Shown here piece after piece: positions 27,441-35,825 of a DNA stretch of 64,000 nt. Made by a program: the position numbers and the translations under genes. The notes beneath the pieces were generated by a model. That model did not search any database. It had not been told where the DNA came from and saw only the letters and a program-made list of their open reading frames with translations. Origin of the DNA: Natronorubrum bangense (GTDB lineage Archaea > Halobacteriota > Halobacteria > Halobacteriales > Natrialbaceae); contig NZ_CP031305.1 in NCBI RefSeq assembly GCF_004799645.1, positions 2,728,001 through 2,792,000 on the forward strand, read 5' to 3'. Numbering within the stretch: position 1 is the stretch's first letter; each line of letters opens with the position of its first letter.

Positions 27441-28832
27441 ATGTCGAACGAGACGGACGGGAGCATTCAACTCGAGTACGAGATTGACGATAGGCCGCCG
27501 TGGCCGAAATCGATCCTTCTAGGATTACAACATGTCGCAGTGATGATCGTCCCGGCGACCGCCGTGGCGTTCGTCGTCGCCGGCGGTGTCGGCCTCGATG
27601 CTGCCGACACGGCCTATATCGTCCAGATGGTGCTGCTGTTCTCCGGTCTGGCGACGGTCGTGCAGGCCTACACCGTCGGCCCGGTCGGGGCACGGCTGCC
27701 GATCGTGATGGGCTCGAGTTTCACGTTCGTCGGCGCAGCGATCACGATCGGTGTCGACTACGGGATGGCCGCGGTGTTCGGGGCGATTCTCGTCACCGGG
27801 TTCACGGTCGAGGGACTCATCGGCTGGCAGTTCAAGCGCATCAAACCCTTCTTCCCGCCACTGGTGACCGGCCTCGTCGTCGTCATCATCGGGTTGTATC
27901 TCATTCCGGTCGGTATGGATTACGCTGCAGGTGGTGCTGCAGCGGAGGAAGCCGGCGAGTTCGGTGCACTCCACCACATCGGGCTGGCTGCGCTCGTGTT
28001 GGCGATCGCTGTGGGGCTCAACATGTTCACTGCGGGCGTCACACGACTGTTGAGTATCCTCGCCGCCATCGGTGTCGGCTACGCGGTCGCCGTCGTGGCT
28101 GGACTCGTCGATTTCTCGCCCGTCGGCGACGCAGCTTGGGTCGCCGTTCCCTCACCGACCCGGTTCGGCTTCGAGTTCGAGCCGGTCGCGATCGTCGTCT
28201 TCGCCTTCCTCTTTCTCGTTTCCGCGATGGAAACGGTCGGCGATATGTCTGGTGTGACGGCTGCTGAGGGTCGTAACCCGACAGATAAAGAGTTCCGCGG
28301 CGGGCTGTTCAACGACGGCATTCTGAGTTCGCTCGGCTCAATCTTCTCTGCGTTCCCGATTACGTCGTTCTCACAAAACGTCGGTATCGTCAACTTCACC
28401 GGCGTGATGAGCCGCCACGTCGTCGGCATCAGCGGCGTCATTCTCGCGGTTCTCGGCCTTAGCCCGAAAGTCGGTGCCGTCGTCACGACCATCCCCAGTG
28501 CGGTCTTCGGCGGTGCCGTCTTGCTGATGGTCGGCATGGTCGCCGCAAGCGGCGTCCGGTTGATCGTTCTGCACACCGAACTCGACCGACGAAACATGGT
28601 CATCGTGGCCGTCTCGCTTGGCCTCGGACTCGGCGTCGCGACGACGCCTGAAGCGCTCTCGGGGCTTCCGAACGCAGCCGAGACGTTCTTCGGGGAACCC
28701 GTCATTATGACGGCGCTATCAGCACTCCTGCTCAACACGTTCGTTCCGGGCGAACAGAGCCCCCTGTTCGACGCCGTCTCCTCGAGTCCGGCGCCAGAGA
28801 CCGACGCCGCCGCCGGTCCCAGCGACGATTAA
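27441..28832 (+). CDS. NCS2-family xanthine/uracil permease
   Basis: 463 residues, about 14 membrane helices. NCS2 marks: ILLGLQHVAVMIVPATAVAF, the PIVMGSSFTFVGA helix, PPLVTGLVVVIIGLYLIPVGMDY, the substrate-site FLFLVSAMETVGDMSGVTA with conserved Glu, the short pore segment GILSSLGSIFSAFPITSFSQNVGIVNFTGV, and IPSAVFGGAVLLMVGM. It imports a nucleobase with H+ or Na+, most likely a purine given the hpt gene upstream. ATG 27441 fits the family start. Confidence 0.92.
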   Translation: MSNETDGSIQLEYEIDDRPPWPKSILLGLQHVAVMIVPATAVAFVVAGGVGLDAADTAYIVQMVLLFSGLATVVQAYTVGPVGARLPIVMGSSFTFVGAAITIGVDYGMAAVFGAILVTGFTVEGLIGWQFKRIKPFFPPLVTGLVVVIIGLYLIPVGMDYAAGGAAAEEAGEFGALHHIGLAALVLAIAVGLNMFTAGVTRLLSILAAIGVGYAVAVVAGLVDFSPVGDAAWVAVPSPTRFGFEFEPVAIVVFAFLFLVSAMETVGDMSGVTAAEGRNPTDKEFRGGLFNDGILSSLGSIFSAFPITSFSQNVGIVNFTGVMSRHVVGISGVILAVLGLSPKVGAVVTTIPSAVFGGAVLLMVGMVAASGVRLIVLHTELDRRNMVIVAVSLGLGLGVATTPEALSGLPNAAETFFGEPVIMTALSALLLNTFVPGEQSPLFDAVSSSPAPETDAAAGPSDD

Positions 28833-29079
28833 CCCCGTTGTGTGAACCGCTTCGGGCGGAGGTCCCGAGGGACTCATCTCGTTTATCTGTAGCTGACTCC
28901 GATCGTCCCGGCAGATTCAACGTCAAGCCTGTCAGCTGTCGCTGCAAAAACGGTTCGTTCGCTCGCCGGTCGACTGGAGCCGGGGGCTCGAGTCCGACGA
29001 CTGTCCGCGGGTGCGACTGGGCACAACGCCTGCATGTTCGGGGCCGACGACTATGCAACTGCCTGGTACGGGTTCCAGT

Positions 29080-29604
29080 ATGGAGACCACTGTCGACCAC
29101 ATCGACGACCTCGAGGAACTGTTCCACCACAAACTCGCCCAGCAGTATTACATCGAAGAGGAACTCGTCGGGACGTTAGACGAGATGGCGATCAATGCGA
29201 CCAACGATCGGTTGAGTGACGGCTTCGCCGACCATCGCGACGAAACCCGAACGCAGGTCCGGCGACTCGAGGACGTGTTCGCCGCGCTTGATCGACCGGC
29301 AGAACGGCGCGATGCCCCGATCCTCGACGCGCTCGAGGAGGAACGACCGATGCTCGAAAACGCCATCGAAGACGACGACCTGCGCAACATGGTGTATCTG
29401 AACGCGGGGATGATGACCGAGCGCATCGAGATGACGGCCTACGAGGGGCTGACGTCGATCGCGGGCCAGATCGGCTACGATGACGAGATCCGAAAACCGC
29501 TCGCGTCGAACCACGACGAGGAGAAGGCGGCCTACCGCGAGCTGTCGGCGATGGAGACCGCGGCGGATATGAAGCCGCTGTGGGATCGGCTGACACCATC
29601 CTGA
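29080..29604 (+). CDS. DUF892/YciE-like ferritin-fold protein
   Basis: 174 residues, all alpha. The start METTVDHIDDLEELFHHKLAQQYYIEEELVGTLDEMA and the repeated helix pattern (YEGLTSIAGQIG) match the DUF892 family, with Glu/His positions in ADHRDETRTQ and SNHDEEKAAYREL suited to a di-iron site. These proteins are stress-linked ferroxidase-like folds of unsettled function. ATG 29080 chosen; 29053 is a possible alternative. It ends about 100 bp before the SAMP start. Confidence 0.82.
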   Translation: METTVDHIDDLEELFHHKLAQQYYIEEELVGTLDEMAINATNDRLSDGFADHRDETRTQVRRLEDVFAALDRPAERRDAPILDALEEERPMLENAIEDDDLRNMVYLNAGMMTERIEMTAYEGLTSIAGQIGYDDEIRKPLASNHDEEKAAYRELSAMETAADMKPLWDRLTPS

Positions 29605-29702
29605 TCTGGGGCTCACGTTTCGGTGTGTCTCGTCCCTCGCGGCTGGACGTGACACGTGTCGGAACCAGCGGCTACAAGATCAATCACGTCGAACCCGAGC
29701 GC

Positions 29703-29984
29703 GTGCAACTCGAGTGCGTCTTCTTTGGGCCGTTTCGAGACGTTACTGGCGAAAAGACCGTCATCCACGAGACGGATGCCGAGACCGTCGGTGAGCTGCT
29801 CGTCGAACTCGAGCGAGCGTACCCGGCCCTCGAGGGCGACCTGGTCGACGAGGATGGAGCCGAACTGGCCGGGAAGACGGTCGTCACCAAGAACAAGCGA
29901 AACGTCACGCACATCGACGGCCTCGAGACGGCCCTCGAATCGACGGACGTGATTCGGCTGGTGCCGTCAGTGTACGGTGGGTGA
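29703..29984 (+). CDS. ubiquitin-like small archaeal modifier protein (SAMP/MoaD family)
   Basis: 93 residues ending in Gly-Gly, the feature needed for adenylation by an E1 enzyme and for conjugation or sulfur transfer. The beta-grasp pattern LECVFFGPFRDVTGEKTVI, VGELLVELERAYPALEGDL and THIDGLETALESTDVIRLVP fits SAMP/MoaD proteins. No ATG is available; GTG 29703 is the best start, with an upstream GTG at 29649 as alternative. The GG end is exposed (PSVYGG). Confidence 0.85.
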   Translation: MQLECVFFGPFRDVTGEKTVIHETDAETVGELLVELERAYPALEGDLVDEDGAELAGKTVVTKNKRNVTHIDGLETALESTDVIRLVPSVYGG

Positions 29985-30434
29985 CCGACCTCACCAGACA
30001 CACCGCCGTTGATAGCGGTGTACGGACAGCGACTCGCCTCGGCTCCCGCTCGACTCCGCTCACTCGTCTTCAGTATTCTTTGCATGAGTATGCCACCCAC
30101 GGGTATTATTTCTTCGAGAACGTACGCTGATCGTACTGCCGGACGATAGCAAGTTCGGCAACCGACCCAGCACCGTTTCCGAACACGATTGGTGGGTCAC
30201 GCACGCTCGAGGGAGAGAACGCACCCGGATACCTGACCCACGTCGTCGAGTGTCACGCCTCGACGACCCGCCGACGCGTTCATACTCCTGTTCGCGTGGC
30301 CCCTTCACTGTGGTTCGATCGCGGCTGTTTTTTGCGACGGCTGGACAGGCTCTCCAAGCTAGATGCGACCAGTCAAACTGAGCTAGCGAGAACAGCCATC
30401 GCGCGACCGTCGTGTGATGGCGTCGTAGTGATGT
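29985..30434. other. intergenic region without a supported gene
   Basis: 450 bp between the SAMP gene and the stop of the leftward oxidoreductase. Both strands give only Arg/Ser-rich shadow frames. An AT-rich patch (ggtattatttcttcg) near 30102 might be a promoter, but I see no gene it would serve. Confidence 0.4.
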
Positions 30435-32120
30435 TCACTCACCACTCTCGTCTGTGGCTGGTCCGAGCGACTCGAGCGCTGTCTCGGGAACGAGCCCGTC
30501 TTCGGACCAGCCGCGTGCATCGTAGTACTCGGTGATCGAATCCTCGAGATCCGGGATCTCGTAGGGGAGTTCGTCGTCGTCACGGTCGAACCCGCGCTGG
30601 TTGTTGAAGTGACGCTCGAGCTGGACGGTTCGAGCACCGACCTCCATAAGCGCTGCATAGTCGGCATCGAAGAGCGTCTCGAGGCGTTCGTCGGTGACGT
30701 AGTCGTCGCCGAAGGCACAGACGATCCCCGTATCGCGAAACGCGTTGTGATTTTCCTCGGCGACGAGCGTTTCGGCTTTGCCGACTGTGCCCTTCGGGTC
30801 GAGTTGCCCGCTGTACTCGAGACTCAACAGGCTCGCATACATGTGGTCTGCGCCGCGATTCGCAACGGCGTAGGATAGTCCCTGCCCGTGGAGGACGCGT
30901 CCGTCGTGGGCGGCAAACTCCATGCCTTTGACCGTGTAGTCCTCGACACCGAGCTCGTCGTGACAGCGGGCGACACCCTCCGCGAGTGGATCACCGACTC
31001 CTTCGCGGGTGGCGATTTTCTCGGTGAGTTCCCGTGCGAGGTCGGCATTTCCGAACTCGCCTTTGCTTGCGAGATAGGCAGCGACAGTGACGCCCGCGGA
31101 GATGGTGTCCATGCCGAGCGTATCACAGAGTTCGTTCGCTCGCATGACGTCGACGATATCGCCGACGCCCTGCAGCGAGCCGAAGGCGTAGACGGTCTCG
31201 AACTCCGGCCCTTCGGTCTCGACGCCGGTTGCCTCGTCCCGCGTCGGGAGCTTGCAGGCGTACGCACAGGCCGAGCACGCTCCTTTGGTGTACTTCTTTT
31301 CCTCGACGGCGTCGCCACCGATGGCAGCGGCGTCCTCGAACTCGTACCCCTCGAAGTACCGTGTTGGGAGCGAGAAGTTGTCGTTGATAAACTCGGTGCC
31401 ACCCGTCGTTCCCTGTCGGCGCATTCGGTCGTCCGACTGGGCAGCCTCCCGATGAATCTCCATCTCCGGTGGGTTTGGAATCTCGAGTGGCGGAGCCACG
31501 TCGCCGTCGAACGTGACGCATTTGACGTTCTTCGAACCCAGAACGGCACCGAGGCCGCCACGCCCGAACGCTCGCGAGTCGAACGTCATCACGGATGCAA
31601 ACCGAACGAGGTTCTCGCCTGCCGGGCCAATGGCGATGCAGTGTTCGGGGCCGAGGTCGTGATGGTCGCTCATATAGTCGGAGGTTTCGGGAACAGTCGC
31701 ACCCTCGAGTTCCGGCACGTCCTCGAACTCGACGCCGGTGTCTGTGACGTGGATGGCGAGCAGTTCGTCGCTCTCGCCTGTCACCTCGAGGACGCTGTAT
31801 CCCGTCGCAACGAAGTTACGTGAGAGGTACCCTCCGGCGTTGGTCGAAACCAGCCCGTCAGTCAGCGGCGAGAGGCCGGTCATGTTCATCCGCCCCGTAA
31901 AGGACATCTGGGACTGCTGGAGCGGCCCCGTCGAAAGATAGGCCCGGTTCTCGGGACCGAACGGATCCGCATCGAACGGGATTCGCTCGTGGGCGAGTGC
32001 CGTCGCCGTCGCGCGACCGCCGACGGTGGCTTCGAGGACGTCGTCGATTACCGTCTCACGTGTGGTCCGTTCACCGGCATCGACGGTAAGCAGTGGCCCG
32101 GTAGCAGACAGCATACTCAC
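30435..32120 (-). CDS. tungsten-containing aldehyde:ferredoxin oxidoreductase family protein
   Basis: 561 residues. The [4Fe-4S] and pterin region shows CSACAYAC, and the fourth Cys in NELCDTLGMDTISAG; the N-terminal domain has NAGGYLSRNF and FGRGGLGAVLGSKNVK, which bind the W-bis-pterin cofactor. It probably oxidises an aldehyde to an acid and reduces ferredoxin, although the AOR subgroup (AOR, FOR, GOR or WOR) is not readable. The start at 32120 or ATG 32114 is ambiguous by two residues. It is monocistronic. Confidence 0.92.
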   Translation of the reverse strand: MSMLSATGPLLTVDAGERTTRETVIDDVLEATVGGRATATALAHERIPFDADPFGPENRAYLSTGPLQQSQMSFTGRMNMTGLSPLTDGLVSTNAGGYLSRNFVATGYSVLEVTGESDELLAIHVTDTGVEFEDVPELEGATVPETSDYMSDHHDLGPEHCIAIGPAGENLVRFASVMTFDSRAFGRGGLGAVLGSKNVKCVTFDGDVAPPLEIPNPPEMEIHREAAQSDDRMRRQGTTGGTEFINDNFSLPTRYFEGYEFEDAAAIGGDAVEEKKYTKGACSACAYACKLPTRDEATGVETEGPEFETVYAFGSLQGVGDIVDVMRANELCDTLGMDTISAGVTVAAYLASKGEFGNADLARELTEKIATREGVGDPLAEGVARCHDELGVEDYTVKGMEFAAHDGRVLHGQGLSYAVANRGADHMYASLLSLEYSGQLDPKGTVGKAETLVAEENHNAFRDTGIVCAFGDDYVTDERLETLFDADYAALMEVGARTVQLERHFNNQRGFDRDDDELPYEIPDLEDSITEYYDARGWSEDGLVPETALESLGPATDESGE

Positions 32121-32392
32121 ACGGTTCGAGACCGTGCTTCTTAGCTGTACGCGCCGCTTTCAGCCGGTTGACGACACGGATAGTCAGCAAGTTCAACATT
32201 CCATAGCCGCCCAGTACCAGAACGACCGATAGCAACAACTGAACCGATGTCCACACGCATCGCACAGCCGTCGTGCGATGCGGTGTGCAGTGACGCTCAG
32301 TGGCTACTCTAGTGACAGTCGACAGTCAGTAGCACCGACCGCTATCGCCAGCTAGAAAAAGCTTTGAGACCGGGGCAAATACAACCCCAGCG

Positions 32393-33052
32393 ATGCAGTA
32401 CGACGCGGTCCTGTTCGACTTCGATGGGGTCGTAGTCGAGACGCCCTCGTCCCAGCGGATGTACGACGCACTTGGACGAACATACGAGAAGCTCGGACGC
32501 TCTGGCCCCGTAGCAGCGACGCTTCAGGAACTCATGCACGGCGACTTCGAGTCAATCGCTGACCGCTGTCGACGTCTCGAGATCGACACCGACACGTTCT
32601 GTACCCAGGCGGCCCGCGAGATGGTTCGAGCCCAGCTCTCGGAGGTCGAGAACGGGCTGCGGTCGATGTACGACGACGTCAGTACCGTTCGCTCGCTTTC
32701 GGTCCCACTCGGGATCGTCAGCGACAACCACCCAACCGTCGTCTCGCGGCTGCTCGATCGCTTCGGCCTGCGATCACGGTTCGAGACCGTCTACGGCTGT
32801 CCCCTGACGCCGGAAGGGTTCTCCCGCCGGAAACCCGACCCGACGAACATCGACCGCGCGATGGACTCCCTCGGGGCCGAGTCGGCGTTGTACGTCGGCG
32901 ACCGGGCGATCGATGTGCAGGCCGCCCACAACGCGGCGATCGATTCGGCGCTGCTGACGCGCTCGAGTGAGTCGCCAGCGGACGACGCTGCCGACATCGA
33001 GCCGACGTATCGGCTGTCGTCGCTCACGCAACTGCCGGCAGTGCTCGAGTAG
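32393..33052 (+). CDS. HAD-superfamily phosphatase-like hydrolase
   Basis: 219 residues. Motif I is VLFDFDGVVVETP, motif II VPLGIVSDNHP, motif III Lys in RRKPDPTNID, motif IV LYVGDRAIDVQAAHNA. The helical cap (about residues 17-90) makes it a type C1 HAD of the phosphoglycolate phosphatase or beta-phosphoglucomutase type; substrate unknown. ATG 32393 gives the family N-terminus. It is divergent from the AOR gene with about 270 bp between. Confidence 0.9.
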   Translation: MQYDAVLFDFDGVVVETPSSQRMYDALGRTYEKLGRSGPVAATLQELMHGDFESIADRCRRLEIDTDTFCTQAAREMVRAQLSEVENGLRSMYDDVSTVRSLSVPLGIVSDNHPTVVSRLLDRFGLRSRFETVYGCPLTPEGFSRRKPDPTNIDRAMDSLGAESALYVGDRAIDVQAAHNAAIDSALLTRSSESPADDAADIEPTYRLSSLTQLPAVLE

Positions 33053-33174
33053 CCGGCTGTCAGTTTCGAGCGCGCAAGCGAGCAGCCGCGAGTGCTGTGG
33101 GGTCGTCAGTCCTGATCGACCGGGACAGATCCTGGGACCGAGCCAGTTATACACGCTGATTGCTGAGTTCCGAT

Positions 33175-33351
33175 GTGGTCCCTGCCGAATCGAATACGTC
33201 CGCAGAATCCGACTCATTGCAGAGTCACAGCTATCGTATCACCGTCGATGACGGTCGTGAGTCGTTTTTCGCACTGAGTATCGAAGACGCCTCGAGTGAA
33301 GAGGCGTGGCTTATGTCTGATACCGTCGTCGCACTGGAGAACATGCGATAA
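33175..33351 (+). CDS. small haloarchaeal protein (DUF7331-like)
   Basis: 58 residues from GTG 33175; TTG 33160 is another possible start and no ATG is in frame. The C-terminus EEAWLMSDTVVALENMR matches a common haloarchaeal small-protein ending (Trp-Leu/Ile-x-Ser-Asp plus Val-x-Leu...Arg) filed as DUF7331-type. Function unknown. It lies alone between the HAD gene and the exported deacylase. Confidence 0.55.
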   Translation: MVPAESNTSAESDSLQSHSYRITVDDGRESFFALSIEDASSEEAWLMSDTVVALENMR

Positions 33352-33493
33352 GTACCGATCGAACCATCAGTGTTCCGTCTGCTTCTCTCGAACCACCCAC
33401 AACAGCTGTCACCGGCCTCGAGACGTGACGGCACGACAACACTCGGTTCGCCGATAGAAAACCGCTTCAGAACGTACGCCGTTGCTCCACTCG

Positions 33494-34303
33494 ATGAGGC
33501 GTCGGATGTTTCTGACCGCTGGTGGCGTTCTCGCGGGGACAGTTACAGCAGGGGTCGTAAGCCGGCCGTCGGCGAACGAACACCTGCTGGGAGCGGCACG
33601 CGAACCCAACAGCGAAGACGAGCCCCAGCGATCGACGGAATCGATTCTTCCCGGCACTGCTCACGAGACGCAGCTGTACGAGATCGATGCACCGCAAACT
33701 GGTCCGACGGCGATGGTGTTCGGGGGCGTCCACGGCGACGAGCGAAGCGGGATCGACGTCGCCCACGAGGTCACCGACTGGTCACCCGACGCAGGGACAC
33801 TCGTCGTCGTCCCTGAAACCGACCGCGTGGCCGTCGACAACGATGAGCGCGAGGGTGTCGACGGCGACCTGAACCGTCATTTTCCGGCCGACCGCGAGCC
33901 AGTGAGCGAACTCGCGCGTGGGATCTGGAGCGCCGTCGAAGCCTACGATCCCGACGTCGTTCTCGATCTCCACCGATCGCTCGGGATCTACGGATTGCAC
34001 CGAGAGTACGTGGGACAGGCGATCTTTCACTCGCCGAACGCCCACGGTGGCGCACTCGCCGACGCGCTCAACGACGACGGCGTCCCGTGGTATCTGCCGT
34101 TGCATCGGTTTACTGCCCGGGAGACGCCGCTCTCGGGCTCGTTGCTCTTCCAGAAGGCGGCCCGCGAACTCGAGACGAGTGCGTATCTCTTCGAGACGAC
34201 CGAGTTCCTCCTCGACCGCGAAACGAAAGTCGACCTCACGCGACTGGCAACGGCGCACGTCCTCGCGCTGCATGGGCTGCTCGAGGTCGAGGTGAAGCGA
34301 TGA
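33494..34303 (+). CDS. exported succinylglutamate desuccinylase/aspartoacylase-like protein
   Basis: 269 residues. A Tat-like N-terminus (MRRRMFLTAGGVLAG) indicates export. The zinc site is GGVHGDERSG (His, Glu) with the third His in VVLDLHRSLG; catalytic-type Glu in LFETTEFLLDRE. This is the M14/AstE-AspA fold that removes an acyl or amino-acid group; substrate not known. ATG 33494 follows the in-frame TTG at 33482. Its TGA overlaps the ATG of the next gene (ATGA). Confidence 0.85.
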   Translation: MRRRMFLTAGGVLAGTVTAGVVSRPSANEHLLGAAREPNSEDEPQRSTESILPGTAHETQLYEIDAPQTGPTAMVFGGVHGDERSGIDVAHEVTDWSPDAGTLVVVPETDRVAVDNDEREGVDGDLNRHFPADREPVSELARGIWSAVEAYDPDVVLDLHRSLGIYGLHREYVGQAIFHSPNAHGGALADALNDDGVPWYLPLHRFTARETPLSGSLLFQKAARELETSAYLFETTEFLLDRETKVDLTRLATAHVLALHGLLEVEVKR

Positions 34304-34605
34304 CGGGGCTGTTTCGACGGGCGCTTTCGAGCCCGGCGACGATCGCGACGTGGCTGTTGCTCGTCGTCCCGTTCGCGCTGGGCTCGCTCTCGACGGCGCT
34401 GTACTCACCGCTTGCGCTGCCGGGTTATCTGCTCTATGGCCTCGGGACAGCGGTCGGCAACGCCATCGCGCCGCGCTTTGAGTTCTGGCTCTACTGGGTT
34501 CCGTTTCTCGCTGGCTGTTGTGCGGTTTCCGTCGTCGTCGGCGTCGGCTACGAGTGGTGGCGCGACTGGACGGATACGGGCTCGAGTGGTCGTAGGCGAC
34601 AGTGA
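34300..34605 (+). CDS. small membrane protein coupled to deacylase
   Basis: 101 residues with three hydrophobic helices (about 12-33, 35-55, 66-88) and a basic tail. The ATG overlaps the preceding stop by four bases, so translation is coupled. No family recognised; the coupling suggests a role linked to the exported deacylase. Confidence 0.7.
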   Translation: MTGLFRRALSSPATIATWLLLVVPFALGSLSTALYSPLALPGYLLYGLGTAVGNAIAPRFEFWLYWVPFLAGCCAVSVVVGVGYEWWRDWTDTGSSGRRRQ

Positions 34606-34721
34606 GTTGACCGCCAATCGAGTGCCGCTGATCGGTCGTGCTGGCCGCCAGCATCGGGTCGCTCGAGACAGCCTTGCCGCGAATCAGTCCCTTTTTACGC
34701 CGTGGTGGGGAATCATCGGGT

Positions 34722-34922
34722 ATGAGTTTCGAGGAAGACGACCACGTCGTCCTGCACGACGAGCACAGCGAGTTCGACGGAGAGACCGGGACCATCACGC
34801 AGACGATGGAGTCGATGTTCGGTGACGTCACCTACACGGTCAGCTTCGAGGACGGACAGGAAGCCGGCGTCGCCGAGGATTCCCTCGAGGCAGCCGACGT
34901 AGACGACGAAGACGACGAATAA
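34722..34922 (+). CDS. small acidic SH3/KOW-like protein
   Basis: 66 residues. A compact beta-barrel-like stretch (DHVVLHDEHSEFDGETGTITQ, YTVSFEDGQE) is followed by a very acidic tail. It looks like the small KOW/SH3-type proteins common in haloarchaea; function unknown. ATG 34722 lies about 26 bp after a pyrimidine-rich promoter-like stretch. Confidence 0.65.
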   Translation: MSFEEDDHVVLHDEHSEFDGETGTITQTMESMFGDVTYTVSFEDGQEAGVAEDSLEAADVDDEDDE

Positions 34923-34981
34923 GCGAGTTCCAAGGAGCACGACGGGCTCCCACCGACTCGAACCGCACCCGTATCACACAG

Positions 34982-35419
34982 ATGCCACAGATCCCGCTTC
35001 ACTACGTCGATTTACGCACGTTCTGTTACGCCACCGAGGACGAGAAACGCGTCGAGGAGGCGCTCCGAACCTTCCTCCCCGAGGAGTTAGAGATCGAACG
35101 CGTCGAGAGCGAAGGCCACTACGGCGACCGCATTCTCGTTCTCTCGGCACGCGTCGAGAACGCCGACGACGTCCGTCACGTCCTCGCTCGGCTCGCCGAC
35201 CTCGAGTCGTTCGACCAGCTGATCGACGAACTCGACGAGCGGGTCACCGAGAACACCGAACTCTTCTTGCGACTAGACAAGCAGGCGGCCTTCGGCGGCG
35301 ATGTCTGTCTGGGTGATGGAATCACCTTCCGTGGCAAGGTCGAGGCCTACCCGGCAAAGAAAGAACAGGCCGTCGAAAACGCCGAGGACGTCCTCGAGCG
35401 ACTCCGAGACGAGTCGTAG
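34982..35419 (+). CDS. RNA-binding protein, DUF54/COG1325 (exosome-linked) family
   Basis: 145 residues beginning with LHYVDLRTFCYATEDEKRVEEALRTF and ending with FRGKVEAYPAKKEQAVENAEDVLERL, the pattern of the archaeal RNA-binding DUF54 family. In other archaea members sit in the same operon as exosome or ribosomal-protein genes. Here no such neighbour is seen. It is convergent with a tiny leftward gene. Confidence 0.85.
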   Translation: MPQIPLHYVDLRTFCYATEDEKRVEEALRTFLPEELEIERVESEGHYGDRILVLSARVENADDVRHVLARLADLESFDQLIDELDERVTENTELFLRLDKQAAFGGDVCLGDGITFRGKVEAYPAKKEQAVENAEDVLERLRDES

Positions 35420-35446
35420 ATCGGCCGGCTGTCGGCCGCTATTCCT

Positions 35447-35647
35447 TTACCGGAGCCGACGGTACAGCCGGAGCAACGCCGAAGTCGCCGTTCCAAAGCC
35501 CGGAACTCGAGACGAGACGGCAGCAGCACCGAGCAACAGAAGCCCGCTCCGTTTGCGCCCCTTCGCAAACTCCATGACGGCGTCGAGAAGCGTCGTGACG
35601 ACGCTTGCGTTTTTCAGCAGGTCCGTTCGGTCGTGTGTCACACTCAT
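35447..35647 (-). CDS. small hypothetical protein before YcaO gene
   Basis: 66 residues from ATG 35645-35647. The N-terminus is polar, then LLDAVMEFAKGRKRSG, a hydrophobic segment (LLLLGAAAVSS) and a basic end (LLRLYRRLR). It could be a peripheral membrane protein. It is divergent from the ThiF/YcaO gene; a role as RiPP precursor is possible but unlikely since Cys is absent. Confidence 0.6.
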   Translation of the reverse strand: MSVTHDRTDLLKNASVVTTLLDAVMEFAKGRKRSGLLLLGAAAVSSRVPGFGTATSALLRLYRRLR

Positions 35648-35825
35648 TGTGATCGTTCCGACGGCGGCCGTCGACAAACGATGGGTGCTTGCAGGTGTCG
35701 GCCAGCCTGGAGCAGGGTACGTTCGCGTGTCGGATCTTTGAGAGCGAACGATCGAGCAGGCACTCGGGCCCTCGAGTCGACCAGTGAGCGCGGCGCTTTT
35801 CAGCCCAGCCTGCGACGGCTTTCGT

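Noticed and set aside
32071..32265. 64-residue frame upstream of the AOR gene with one hydrophobic stretch
   Set aside because: It overlaps the AOR start and has no recognised family or ribosome site; probably chance.
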